Assembly (NCBI GenBank): GCA_009731375.1
Contig: BJOX01000205.1
Coordinates: 698,560-743,072 of the forward strand
DNA from: Paulinella micropora
Taxonomy: Eukaryota > Cercozoa > Imbricatea > Euglyphida
Length of the DNA: 44,513 nucleotides
Direction of reading: 5' to 3'
Part shown: piece after piece, positions 30,223 to 41,299 of the stretch
Layout of the letters: every line of letters starts with the position of its first letter
How positions within the stretch are numbered: the stretch's first letter is position 1
The notes under the pieces: generated by a model
What the model saw: the letters and a program-made list of their open reading frames with translations, nothing else
What the model was told of the DNA's origin: nothing
Database searches by the model: none
Translations under genes and position numbers: made by a program

Positions 30223-31684
30223 TAATACTAATAACAGTAACACTGAACTACTAACGGGTAATTAAGTAATAAGTGGCGCAGCAATGGACATAACTGAGGA
30301 GAAAGGGTCTAATTAATCTAGTTAATGTCAAATGAATACTAGTAAATCATAATAGCAGAGCCGCGCCGGTCACTTCCGAGTCGTTTATTTACGTTACTAG
30401 ATTTCTACTTGTTGCAGACTTGGCCCGGTCACGGTTGCAAAGGACGGTACGAACACGACCGTGACTGAACGTAGATTGTGAGTTTGGTCAGCAGAGCTTC
30501 GCTAAAACTTCTGTAAAGTACTTGACTCGAAGGATGGCAACCTTCCGAAGTCCAACTTGTAGTTCAAGTGTCCAGGCTGTTGCATTTGGGAAAAGGTTCC
30601 CACAGTCATGAGATGTATTAATAAAAAGCAAGTCACCAACCTTGTTTTTCCGTTCACTCTTGTTACTACTGGGCCCTTGTCCCTGGCACAACTTAATTTA
30701 CCGCAACGGCACTGGCAGTGTTTCACTGGAACTTGAATCAGGGGAAAATGCAATGGGGTGGGGAAAAGGCAAAAATAATGTTATAGTTGATCATGAGACT
30801 TTTCTAAAAAGAACTTTGACTTGATCGTTTGAAGTCATTTCTGAACGAAATCGAAAACTAGTTAGTGAACTTGAGTCGAAACGTCGTGCAGAGGAGAATC
30901 TAACGCGCCTGTCAAAAACAGTAAAAAGTGAAAAGTCAACAGTAGTGATTTTGGCAGGTCGTCTAAAATGCTCAGTCTGAAGTATTAGTTATTCAGCTTT
31001 TTACCATTACCATGTTTACCCATATCAGTACGTTTCGTGGGTCAATTTCAGCGCTAGTTGAACTGGCGGGAATTGTTCGCATTGTTAGTAAATTCTTCGT
31101 GTGTGAAGTCTACGACCGGTAAGAGGGGGACGCCCCGGTTGCTGGTACTCGACGAGTAGCATTGCGAAGGCCGTTGTCCATTGGGAACGCCTGGGAGACG
31201 AATAAACCGGCAGACAACACCTCTGTGCAGTACCACTTGCTAAGGTCTGGATAGTGCATGAGATTACGGAGCACTTGAGTCTTGACAATGTCACATGAGA
31301 TTGCGGAGCAACTCTACGTTAGAGGTAAGTTACTTGTACTCCACAGTTTTTTACGGAATCACTCTTTTGATAGAAACTTGCCACTCGTAGGAGTGAGTGG
31401 GAAGACGAAGCATGAGAAGGTCTTTCTGCCGTTATTAAATCATAAATCTCCATTTATATTTCACTCTGACATAGATTCTTTCACTGGGTAATGTGAGTGT
31501 TTTATACTGGTAAAGGAGGCCCAAAAAGATATGAAACTCGACCGATGCTGATGAATCGGCTCTTTTTGTGCCACTGCAGTCCTGCGACGTCGATATGACA
31601 GGTACATTGTAGCAGTAGCCTGAGTCCGGTTGCATTTGGCCACTGCAGCCATATGTCGTTGATGGCACATGCTCCGACTGAACG
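30223..31684 (+). repeat. 1462-bp direct repeat, copy 2
   Basis: Second copy of 23490-24951 with no difference found. The right flank (CCGCCCATGAC) differs from that of copy 1 (GATCCTGTTG). Confidence 0.85.
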
Positions 31685-32046
31685 CCGCCCATGACTATTA
31701 TTTTTGTTTGTGTTTGTGACTGTGACCGTGACCGTGATATTCTTCCATGTCTGGGACTTCCATCTTTATAACAACACCAGCAACACCAGCATTAGTAGCA
31801 CAACAAAAAAGTAAAAGGAGACAAATCGAAGATTGAACATAGGTTAAGAGAAAGATGAATGAGTCGGTAGGTCAAAAATGATGGACGCACTGTAAGTGAT
31901 GCAGGTACTAGCTTGGATTATATTCAGTAGGAAGTCTATATTCATGTTTTTACGCTCGCTGAACAAGCAAATGGAGAAGTACAGAAAAAATGTATGAACA
32001 AATAATCCAATGAAACAAGCAGGTAAGCAACCAAGAAAGCAAGCGA
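31685..32046. other. Unique spacer, no gene seen
   Basis: Short unique sequence with small GTGACC and CAACACCAG direct repeats (31715-31730, 31783-31797). Confidence 0.5.
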
Positions 32047-32140
32047 GAAGAAGAAGAAGAAGAAGAAGAAGAAGAAGAAGAAGAAGAAGAAGAAGAGGAA
32101 GAGGAAGAGGAAGAAAGAAAGGAAGAAAGGAAGAAAGGAA

Positions 32141-32172
<32 letters not shown>

Positions 32173-32618
32173 AGAAAGAAAAGAAAGAAAAGAAAAGAAA
32201 GAAAAGAAAAGAAAAGAAAGAATAGAAAAAGAATAGAAAGAATAGAAAGAATAGAAAAGAAAGGAAAAAAAGGAAAGAAAGGAAAGAAAGGAAAGAAAAA
32301 AGAAAGGAAAGAAAGGAAAGAAAAGAAAGAAAAGAAAGGGAGGAAGAAAGAAAGAAAGAAAGAAAGAAAGGAAGAAAGGAAGAAGAAGAAGAAGAAAAAG
32401 AAGAAGAAGAAGAAGAAGCAGCAGCAAAAGAAGAAGAAGAAGAAGAAGAAGAAGAAGAAGAAGAAGCAGAAGAAGAAGAAGAAGAAGGAGGAGGAGAAGA
32501 AGAAGAAGAAGAAGAAGAAGAAGAAGAAGAAAAAGAAGAAGAAGAAGAAGAAGAAGAAGAAGAAAAAGGAGGAGGAGGAGGAGTAGGAGTAGGAGGAGGA
32601 GGAGGAGGAGGAGAAGAA

Positions 32619-32650
<32 letters not shown>

Positions 32651-32657
32651 AGAAGAA

Positions 32658-32700
<43 letters not shown>

Positions 32701-32721
32701 CAGTAGTAGTAGTAGTAGTAA

Positions 32722-32753
<32 letters not shown>

Positions 32754-32867
32754 ATAGAAGAAGAAGAAGAAGAAGAAGAAGAAGAAGAAGAAGAAGAAGA
32801 AGAAGAAGAAGAAGGAGGAGGAGGAGGAGGAGGAGAAGGAGAAGAAGAAGAAGGAGGAGGAGGAGGA

Positions 32868-32902
<35 letters not shown>

Positions 32903-33294
32903 AGAAGAAGAAGAAGGAGAAGGAGGAGGAGAAGAAGAAGGAGAAGGAGGAGAAGGAGAAGGAGAAGAAGGAGAAGGAGGAGGAGGAGGAGGAGGAGAAG
33001 AAGAAGAAGAAGAAGAAGAAGAAAAGAAGAAGAAGAAGAAGAAGGAGAAGAAGGAGGAGGAGGAGAAGAAGAAAAAGAAGAAGAACAAGAACAAGAAGAA
33101 GAACAAGAAGAAGAAGAAGAAGAAGAAAAGAAGAAGAAGAAGAAGAAGAAGGAGGAGGAGGAGGAGGAGAAGAAGAAGGAGAAGAAGGAGAAGAAGGAGA
33201 AGAAGAAGAAGAAGAAGAAGAAGAAGAAGAAGAAGAAGAAGAAGAAGAAGAAGAAGAAGAAAAAACAACAACAGCAAGAAGAAGAAGACGAAGA
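32047..33294 (+). repeat. Purine-only AAG/AGG/AAAG array with an AGT block
   Basis: 1.25 kb with almost no pyrimidines: AAG, AAAG, AAGG and AGG blocks and an AGT block at about 32657-32755. The huge minus-strand ORFs of Leu, Ser, Phe or Pro are artefacts of the period. Confidence 0.95.
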
Positions 33295-33350
33295 AAACAC
33301 ATACCCCCCCCCCCTCTTTACAGACACACACACCACTCCCTCCCTCCCCA

Positions 33351-33393
<43 letters not shown>

Positions 33394-33435
33394 ATAATAA
33401 ACAAACATTGAAAGTACTATTGAATCCATGCATGA
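33295..33435 (+). repeat. Short C tract and (AG)n
   Basis: Nine or more C at 33304, CA-rich bases, then AG repeats at 33352-33389. The rest is unique. Confidence 0.85.
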
Positions 33436-33638
33436 ATAAATGAATAAATGAAGAAATAGACAAATAAGTAAATAAATAAATAATAAATAAATAAATAAAT
33501 AAAGAAAGAAATAAATAAATAAAGAAATAAATAAGTAAATAAGTAAATAAGAAGCAAATAAATAAATAAACAAACAAATAAATAAATAAATAAATAAATA
33601 AATAAGTGAATAAATAAAAAAATAAATAATAAATAAAA

Positions 33639-33669
<31 letters not shown>

Positions 33670-33890
33670 ATGAATAAATGAATGAATTAAATAAATAAAT
33701 AAATAAATAAATTAAATAAATAAATAAATAAATAAATAAAGGAAGAAAGGAAGAAAGAAAGAAAGAAACAAATAAAGAAAGATACAAATAAATAAATAAA
33801 CAAACAAACAAATAAATAAATAAATAAATAAATAAATAGATAAGTAAGTAAGTAAATAAATAAATAAATAAATAAATAAACAAATAAAGA

Positions 33891-33921
<31 letters not shown>

Positions 33922-34039
33922 AATGAATAAAATGAATAAAATGAATAAAATGAATAAATAAATCATTAAAGAAATAATTAAAGAAATAATTAAAGAAATA
34001 AGTAAGTAAGTAAGTAAGTAAGGAGGTAAGCAAGCAAGC

Positions 34040-34082
<43 letters not shown>

Positions 34083-34136
34083 CAAGCAAGCAAGTAAAAG
34101 TAACTAAGTAAGTAAGTAAATAACTAAATAAACAAA

Positions 34137-34187
<51 letters not shown>

Positions 34188-34562
34188 ATGAATAAATAAA
34201 TGAATGAATAAATAAATAAATAAATAAATAAATAAATGAATAAAATAAATAACAAAAATAACATAAATAAAATAAATGAAATAAATAGGTAATCAAGAAA
34301 ATATAGGTAAATAAAGAAAATAAATAAAAATGAATTAAAATGAATAAAATAAATGAAAAATTAAATCAAATAAATCATATAAAATAAATTAAAGATAAGT
34401 TAAATAAATAAAATAAATAAATAAAACAAATAAAATAAATAAAATAAATAAAATAAATAAAATAAATAAAATAAATAAAATAAATAAAATAAATAAAATA
34501 AATAAAATAAATAAAAAAGTAAATAAATAAATAAATAAACAAATAAATAAATAAATAGTAAG
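33436..34562 (+). repeat. (AAAT)n array with AAGT, AAAG and AAATAA variants
   Basis: AAAT predominates, with an AAGT/AAGC block at 34000-34095 and a five-base-step AAATA block at 34430-34515. Confidence 0.95.
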
Positions 34563-34650
34563 TTAAATACATCGACCTCTACATCATATCCGAACCGTTC
34601 CTCAAACTTCTTCAAACTGGCCTCGAGTTCGCCCATGTCCACCTAGTCCC
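34561..34650 (-). pseudogene. Coding scrap, coiled-coil-like
   Basis: On the minus strand MGELEASLKKFEERFGYDVE is a clean amphipathic helix with normal codon use, ending exactly where the AAAT array begins. TGGGACTAG at about 34645-34653 looks like a splice acceptor before it. It may be an exon whose downstream intron became the array. It could belong with the coiled-coil exon at 39594-39880. Confidence 0.3.
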
Positions 34651-35530
34651 AGACACGATAGAAATGCCACCAATTTTACGTTCAGGCGTAAAAACGCGTA
34701 TTTTTGAATTGCGATAACATTTTATATGGGTGAATCTGCATACATGTATGCCTAGCTAAACTTGTATGTGTGCCCAAATATAAATTTGCAGTGCATACTA
34801 GGAGGCTATCGAGTGTATCAGGTGCAGACGAGTTGGAACGTTCGCTAAAAGGTGTGTGACCGAGGTCGGGATGGAAACTACGGAATGCACGGCGAAGATG
34901 GTGTATCCCGCAAAAGGCGCCGCGTACCTAGCACAAGGTTTTAGTTATTTATGTGTTAAAGTGTGTACATGGTTTTATATTAAATCACGTGTGACAATAA
35001 TATACAAAATTCACCATGCATTCATACATGCTTGCGCCTTCAAAGCATATATTCAAATAATTGCAAGAATTCACTGCGTCGACATTTCTGAACGCTTGCT
35101 CACTTTCTGGATGCTTATGCTATTGTGGACGTCATGTCGGTATGGATGGCCAGTGCGTAAAGCAAAAAGGGCAAGAAGTAGAAATGTGGGAGGGGAAGGG
35201 GGGGAGGGGGGGTGGGGGCAGGGGCAAGGAGGGACGTGGAGGTGTTGAGGTCTCGCACCGACATGCCAAAGCTGCAACAGCGCGCCACAAAAAACGCAGC
35301 AATCATTTAAGAGTGGACAAGAAAGGAGCCATGAAAGCAAGCACACGACGGGAGCAACTCATCATAGATATGGGCCGGTGCTTAGTAATTTCAAGTCCAG
35401 CTGCCACGTGCATACTTATTTTGTTAATCGAAATCACTGTGTGTGAGTGTACCTATCCTTTGAATGTTTGAATGCTTGCTCGCTACGTAGCACATGAAAC
35501 GGGAGGCGAGGCAAATGGAGTGTGTGTGTG
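34651..35530. other. Unique stretch without a recognised gene
   Basis: ORFs of up to 136 codons on the plus strand (35061-35471) cross a G-rich patch (35190-35240) and carry no domain I know. Probably non-coding. Confidence 0.45.
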
Positions 35531-35533
35531 GGT

Positions 35534-35564
<31 letters not shown>

Positions 35565-35573
35565 GGGGGGGGG
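35531..35573 (+). repeat. Poly-G tract running into a gap
   Basis: G run of about 40 with one A, ending at the 10-N gap 35574-35583. As with the poly-C tracts, a mononucleotide run sits exactly at an assembly gap. The bases after the gap (35584-35640) read HEEFRQALDYARLV in one frame and might be a scrap of an exon. Confidence 0.85.
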
Positions 35574-35654
35574 NNNNNNNNNNGCACGAAGAGTTCCGTC
35601 AGGCTCTTGACTACGCCCGGCTGGTCCGGCCCTGCCGCCACACATACGTACAGA

Positions 35655-35801
35655 CACAGAGACACACACACACACACACTCACGCGCGCGCGCGCAAACG
35701 CGCAAGCATATACTCATGCATTAGGAGGCAAATATCTGACCAATAGTAACAACCCCCAAAAGGTTTTGGTAACGTGTGTTTGTGTGTGTGTGTGTGTGTG
35801 T
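35655..35801 (+). repeat. (CA)n, (CG)n and (GT)n dinucleotide tracts
   Basis: CA then CGCG at 35655-35697 and GT at 35770-35801 lie on opposite sides of a unique 70-base stretch, an inverted pair. Confidence 0.9.
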
Positions 35802-36026
35802 CAAGGTAGGGGTGTGGTGGTGGCGGTAGTGGTGGGGTGAGCTCAGATGGGGGCAAGAGCGTGGACAAGGAAACAAACTGAAAAGAGATTCTGATTTTGT
35901 ACCTCTGGCCGTAATCTGCATGATGCGAGATTGCTGCATAGCATGGACCACAGCACAAATAACGGTTGGATGTCACCGCAGCGCAACTGTGGGTTGGATG
36001 TCAGGACTGTTTGGCCGTTGACAGAT
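35802..36026. other. Unique stretch, no gene seen
   Basis: Contains TTGGATGTCA twice (35968, 35994). No coding evidence. Confidence 0.4.
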
Positions 36027-36032
36027 AAATAA

Positions 36033-36073
<41 letters not shown>

Positions 36074-36106
36074 CAGATAGACAGACAGACAGACAGATAG
36101 ACAGAC

Positions 36107-36140
<34 letters not shown>

Positions 36141-36171
36141 GTAGATAGATAGATAGATCGATAGATAGATC

Positions 36172-36205
<34 letters not shown>

Positions 36206-36262
36206 GATAGATAGATAGATAGATATAGATAGATAGATAGATAGATATAGATAGATAGATAA

Positions 36263-36322
<60 letters not shown>

Positions 36323-36414
36323 GTAGGTAGGTAGGCAGGCAGGTAGGTAGGTTTGAGGTAGGTAGGTAGGTAGGTAGGTAGCTAGGTAGGTAGGTAGATA
36401 GATAGATAGGTAGG

Positions 36415-36475
<61 letters not shown>

Positions 36476-36478
36476 GAG
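36027..36478 (+). repeat. (GATA)n array with GACA, GATC and GGTA blocks
   Basis: Imperfect GATA, with GACA at 36073-36105 and GGTA/GGCA at 36320-36395. Confidence 0.95.
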
Positions 36479-36542
36479 ATGTCGCAAAGGAATGTAGTCC
36501 TTGCAAAGGAACGCAGTTTCACATCAAACAGTAATTTGTGTA
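36474..36542 (+). repeat. GATA-associated island type 2, copy 2
   Basis: Near-identical to 18541-18608 (CATCAAACAG for CATCACACAG). It then diverges into GACGTTGAAG. Confidence 0.8.
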
Positions 36543-36552
36543 CGGACGTTGA

Positions 36553-36560
36553 AGATAGAC

Positions 36561-36602
<42 letters not shown>

Positions 36603-36603
36603 G

Positions 36604-36684
<81 letters not shown>
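36553..36684 (+). repeat. (GATA)n array
   Basis: GATA with a single GGTA unit near 36601. Confidence 0.95.
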
Positions 36685-36756
36685 GCGTGTCGGCTGCACT
36701 CAGCTGTTATATGAATTCGCCCTGCCTAACCTTCTTGTGGGGCTTCTTGGTACCGC

Positions 36757-37156
36757 TTGGCTTCAACCCAACGTAGAAGCCTTAGCAAGCCAAAATGTAT
36801 GAAAGCTAAGAAGGTAAGAAGACATTTGCACGCAACTGTAACGTTTTTTGTTCTTGATGTCTCTCTTCTTTCGTTATTTCTTGTTCGCTCAATTTTTCCT
36901 TCCTTCCAACCTACCAACCCACCGACCTCCCTACTGCGAAAAGACATGCATGCAGACGAATGTTGACGTAGAGTTAGCGTGGGAGGCGATGGCGGCAAGG
37001 CTTCTGGCACAAGGGGGTGACCCGGTAATTTGCTTTGAATATTCTTGGCGAGGTTGTCTGGATTGCCCTGCCACAGCAGCGACAGCAAAGCCAACGTCAA
37101 CAAGGCAGAGCACACGCATCTCACGCCCGTCCAACAAAATACAGGCAAGCAACTGA
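36757..37156 (+). CDS. Possible two-exon gene fragment
   Basis: A short frame ending CMKAKK meets AAGAAGGTAAGAAG (about 36806-36819), a good splice donor. A pyrimidine-rich stretch (36840-36935) ends in CTGCGAAAAG. Beyond it a frame reads MQTNVDVELAWEAMAARLLA and continues 60 codons to TGA at 37154. Its later part is Thr/Ser/Arg-rich, and another possible donor (CCCGGTAATT) sits at 37020. The AWEAMAARLLAQGGDP part looks coding. No family recognised; the splice model is inference. Confidence 0.25.
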
Positions 37157-37604
37157 AAGCAGCGCACAAGGTGGCATCTAGGTGGAGCAAAAGAACAGCA
37201 GTCAGCAGCTAGCCAGCCAGCGCAAGAGCCTGCCAAGATGAGCAGCAGAAGCGCGGCTTAGCTGTGCAGTGAGAGCGGGCGGCGTAGGAGACATCATGAG
37301 GAAGAGTGGCCAGCATCATCACCACAAACTGATTGCCTGCAACACAAGACATGCAGGCAATAACAAATAAAGGTTAGAACTTGCCAACTGCGTACAGACG
37401 GAATGTATGGTTGTTCATATATATACGTACATGGGCAGGTAGTTAGATAGTAGGTATACTAGGGGAAGCCACATTTCTATGGAAGTAGGTGGACACAGAG
37501 ATAAGAAAAGTAGACAGACAGGCAGACATTCAGGCAGGAAGACATAGAGACACACATATGTACATGTATACATTATATATATATATATATGTTTTTAGTT
37601 ACAT
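37157..37604. other. Unique stretch, no gene seen
   Basis: Short dyad and TATATATATA at 37576-37590. No coding evidence. Confidence 0.4.
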
Positions 37605-37660
37605 GAGATAGATAGATAGATAGATGGATAGATAGATGGATGGATGGATGGATGGATGGA
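37605..37660 (+). repeat. (GATA)n then (GGAT)n
   Basis: A short GATA array turns into GGAT just before a type 1 island. Confidence 0.9.
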
Positions 37661-37752
37661 TATGTTTGGTCTATCAGCGCTGTATATCCGAAGACATAGG
37701 CATCCATTCCACCCCGTCGCCCGGTGGTAACTAGGCAGAGGGAATGAAATAA
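37661..37752 (+). repeat. GATA-associated island type 1, copy 3
   Basis: TATCAGCGCTGTATATCCGA, AGACATAGGCATCCATTCCA and CGGTGGTAACTAGGCAG are shared with copy 4 at roughly 88% identity. GATA arrays flank both ends. Confidence 0.85.
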
Positions 37753-37753
37753 T

Positions 37754-37787
<34 letters not shown>

Positions 37788-37834
37788 TATAGAGAGATAG
37801 ATAGATAGATAGATATATAGATAGACAGAGAGAC

Positions 37835-37877
<43 letters not shown>

Positions 37878-37947
37878 AAGATAGATAGATAGATAGATAG
37901 ATAGGTAGGTAGGTAGGTAGGTAGGTAGGTAGGTAGATAGATAGATG
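37753..37947 (+). repeat. (GATA)n then (GGTA)n
   Basis: GATA with short ATAT and GACA/GAGA changes, then a GGTA run at 37904-37935. Confidence 0.95.
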
Positions 37948-38495
37948 AGATATCGACTAATGTCAGAAAAAAGGAGCTTCTGATTTCGTCAACCAAGGAA
38001 GTCTGTGAATAAAGTATTGACCCGATGCCCAGCTAAGCCGTGATGTTTGCACGGAAGGGACTGATACAGGCGATACCAAAGCTCCCTAGTACCAGGCGGG
38101 GCCAGGGCTCGTTCCATAAGCGCCCCTTGCAGAACGAGCTCCCACCTCCATTACAGAGGGCCCAGTAAGCAGATGGAGTTTCGAGACTGTTCGACAGTCT
38201 AGTATAAACCGACAGAGCACTGTGGGTTTTATTCCGGGCTCAACAAGCGAGAAAGGGCACCCTGAGGGAACAGGATTGTGCTTCCCGTCGCTATTTCGGC
38301 ATGTGACTCATAGGCGTATGGCTAGGCACACATAAGGCACCCCACCATGGGCCCAGCACACCCACACCATCCCCTAATTCTCTGTCTGTCGACAGATGGC
38401 ACCCATTTCAAAACATCAAGCCCAAGGGAGGGTCAGTGACACCTCAAGTGGCCTTGGTTCACTTCGTGGAGTAAGTGATGAGATCAACTGATGAG
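37948..38495. other. Unique stretch, no gene recognised
   Basis: Higher GC than its surroundings and stop codons in all frames. GAGACTGTTCGACAGTCTAG at 38180-38199 contains an ACTGTTCGACAGT palindrome. It could be a retroelement remnant, but I cannot identify one. Confidence 0.4.
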
Positions 38496-38506
38496 AGATA
38501 GATAGC

Positions 38507-38550
<44 letters not shown>

Positions 38551-38573
38551 CAGACAGATAGACAGATAGACAG

Positions 38574-38620
<47 letters not shown>
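38496..38620 (+). repeat. (GATA)n array with GACA block
   Basis: GATA array with a GACA/GATA mixed block at 38549-38575. Confidence 0.95.
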
Positions 38621-38621
<1 letters not shown>

Positions 38622-38623
<2 letters not shown>

Positions 38624-38745
38624 TGTTTGATCTATCAGCGCTGCATATCCGAAGACATAGGTATCCATTCCACCCAGTCACCCGGGGGTAACTGGGCAGC
38701 GGGCTGGAGATGGGCAATAGGCCCCGGTTCTATACAGTCTGACGA
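38622..38745 (+). repeat. GATA-associated island type 1, copy 4
   Basis: The fullest copy: TATCAGCGCTGCATATCCGA, AGACATAGGTATCCATTCCA, CCCGGGGGTAACTGGGCAGC and GGGCTGGAGATGG, followed by about 30 bases not seen in copy 3. Confidence 0.85.
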
Positions 38746-38765
38746 TAGACAAATAGATAGTTAGT

Positions 38766-38808
<43 letters not shown>

Positions 38809-38819
38809 GATAGATAGAT

Positions 38820-38880
<61 letters not shown>
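38746..38880 (+). repeat. (GATA)n array
   Basis: GATA, with two five-base AGATA steps near 38807-38825. Confidence 0.95.
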
Positions 38881-39094
38881 GGTTCTGGTTCTGGTTCTGG
38901 TCTGGTCTGGTCTGGTCTGGTCCTGGTCTGGGCCTGGTCTTGGTCTGGTCTGTCCAGAACCAGAACCAGAACCAGACCAGACCAGACCAGACCAGACCAG
39001 ACCAGACCAGACCAGACCAGGACAGGACGGGACAGGCAGGACAGGACAGGACAAGACAAGGCAGGACAGGACAGGACAAGACAGGACAGGAGCA
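38881..39094 (+). repeat. (TCTGG)n facing (CCAGA)n, a pentanucleotide inverted repeat
   Basis: Bases 38881-38955 are GGTTCTGG and GGTCT units. From 38952 the strand flips to CCAGAACC and AGACC units. Three GGTTCT units on the left are mirrored by three AGAACC units at the start of the right arm. After 39020 it decays into GGACA units. A stem of about 60 bases is possible. Confidence 0.9.
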
Positions 39095-39166
39095 GACAGA
39101 CAGACAGACAGACAGATAGATAGACAGACAGATAGATAGGTAGATAGATATAGATAGATAGATAGC

Positions 39167-39209
<43 letters not shown>

Positions 39210-39314
39210 GTGGGTGGGTGGGTGGATAGATAGATGGATAGATAGATGGATAGATAGATAGGTAGATTGGTAGGTAGGTAGGTATGTAGATAGGTAGGTA
39301 GGTAGGTAGGTAGG

Positions 39315-39356
<42 letters not shown>

Positions 39357-39371
39357 TAGATAGATAGATAG

Positions 39372-39414
<43 letters not shown>

Positions 39415-39540
39415 GTGGGTAGATAGGTAGGTAGGTAGGTGGGTAGGTAGGTAGGTAGGTAGGTAGGTAGGTAGATAGATAGGTAGGTAGGTAGGTAGGG
39501 AGATAGATAGGTAGATAGATAGATAGATAGATAGATAGAG

Positions 39541-39593
<53 letters not shown>
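39095..39593 (+). repeat. (GATA)n with GACA, GGTG and GGTA blocks
   Basis: Imperfect array with repeated GGTA blocks (39260-39315, 39410-39500). It ends abruptly at coding-like sequence. Confidence 0.95.
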
Positions 39594-39594
<1 letters not shown>

Positions 39595-39878
39595 TGGCAG
39601 CCTCTTCGAGTTCGCGTTCAAGAGCTTCTGCGTGTCTGTGGGCCTTGGAAAGCTCTTTCCGGAGCTCTTCTAACGCCTCCGAGTCCTCTGATAGTGATAC
39701 ACCTTCCTTCGCTTCAGTGAGCTGTGCTTTCAACGTAGTAACCTCCGCCTCCAAATTCTTGACTTTCTCCTCAAATGCTTACGCGATACAATATCCAGAT
39801 CACTTTTCCCACGGTGCCCTTCTTGCTGCCCTGCTTTTTCTGCTCGTTCATCATCTTCATCGTGAGCTTTGTCAGATG

Positions 39879-39880
<2 letters not shown>
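39594..39880 (-). pseudogene. Coiled-coil protein fragment between GATA arrays
   Basis: On the minus strand an acidic segment (KAHDEDDERAEKAGQQEGHR) runs from about 39875 to 39785. One base then seems missing, and a heptad-patterned coiled coil follows: VKNLEAEVTTLKAQLTEAKE, then LEELRKELSKAHRHAEALER, to ELEEAA at 39596. It breaks directly into TATC repeats with no GT donor, so either the array expanded inside the exon or the assembly jumped. The heptads are clear, so real coding origin is likely. No specific family can be named. Confidence 0.5.
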
Positions 39881-39920
<40 letters not shown>

Positions 39921-39943
39921 CAGATAGATAGACAGACAGACAG
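39876..39943 (+). repeat. (GATA)n then (GACA)n
   Basis: Short array after the coiled-coil fragment. Confidence 0.95.
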
Positions 39944-40463
39944 ACAAAAAAAGAATATGTCTGTTTACATGTGACGCAATAATATCTCCGTTCGAAAGCT
40001 ATGTTTGGAATATTTGCTTCATGTCAAATGTGGGCGTACGAGCTTGCAAATTTAGAATGGCTGTTCATGTGTGCACATCTATCGCTCTCTATAAATGAGC
40101 CCGTATCGTCGATTTCTTTTTTTGGCGGCATGGGTGGCGCCAGTGTGCGCTGTTGTGGTGTGCTGTGAGCCGACCTAGCATGCACATTCGACTCTCCTCG
40201 ATGCTAACAGGCAATACACACGCCCATCATCACCTCAGCAGCAATCAAGCATGCCGCACAAACAATCGAGCCCATCAAGCACATAACTGTAGAGAGTTGT
40301 ATGTGGGGACAGGTAGATAGATGGATGGAGAAGGGAGTGAGAGTGTGACCTGCCACCCACCAGGTCGATCTCCAACGACACATCGTGCACCACCCCTGAT
40401 AACAAACGCCTGCATCGACCTTGTCTGTACATCTACCTATCCACCCAGCTAATTAGCTGTCAG
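39944..40463. other. Unique stretch at the GATA/TATC polarity switch
   Basis: No firm gene. A 65-codon minus-strand frame (40235-40432) has a plausible middle (LLSGVVHDVSLEIDL) but no supporting context. Confidence 0.4.
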
Positions 40464-40533
40464 TCTATCTATGTATCTATGTAGCTATGTATCTATCTAT
40501 GTATCTATCTATGTATCTATCTATGTATGTATG

Positions 40534-40612
<79 letters not shown>

Positions 40613-40679
40613 GTATCTATCTATGTATCTATGTATCTATCTATGTATCTATGTATCTCTATCTATCTATCTATGTATC

Positions 40680-40731
<52 letters not shown>

Positions 40732-40732
40732 C

Positions 40733-40776
<44 letters not shown>

Positions 40777-40818
40777 GTATCTATGTATCTATGTATCTAT
40801 CTATCTATCCATCTATCC

Positions 40819-40888
<70 letters not shown>

Positions 40889-40935
40889 ATATCTATCTAT
40901 CTGTCTATCTATCTATCTGTCTATCTATCTATCTG

Positions 40936-40973
<38 letters not shown>

Positions 40974-41019
40974 AATCTATCAATCTATCAATCTATCAAT
41001 CTATCTATCTATCTATCTA

Positions 41020-41102
<83 letters not shown>

Positions 41103-41117
41103 TTGTCTGTCTATCTG

Positions 41118-41165
<48 letters not shown>

Positions 41166-41232
41166 CCTACCTACCTACCTACCCACCTACCTACCTATCA
41201 ATCCATCCATCCATCCATCTATCCATCCATCC

Positions 41233-41299
<67 letters not shown>
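40464..41299 (+). repeat. (TATC)n array, 0.84 kb
   Basis: Complementary strand of the GATA family, with TATG, CCAT, TGTC, CAAT and CTAC variants. Three frames are open for nearly 300 codons purely because of the period. Confidence 0.95.

Noticed and set aside
23490-31684. Calling the 1462-bp repeats standard LTRs of an 8.2-kb retrotransposon
   Set aside because: No TG...CA ends, primer site or polypurine tract, and the Gag region has better-fitting LTRs of its own.
31844-34093. A 749-codon minus-strand ORF and overlapping ones of 450-540 codons
   Set aside because: Translation is pure Leu, Ser, Phe, Pro or Thr runs set by AAG/AAAT periods. Three frames are open at once, so it is a repeat artefact.
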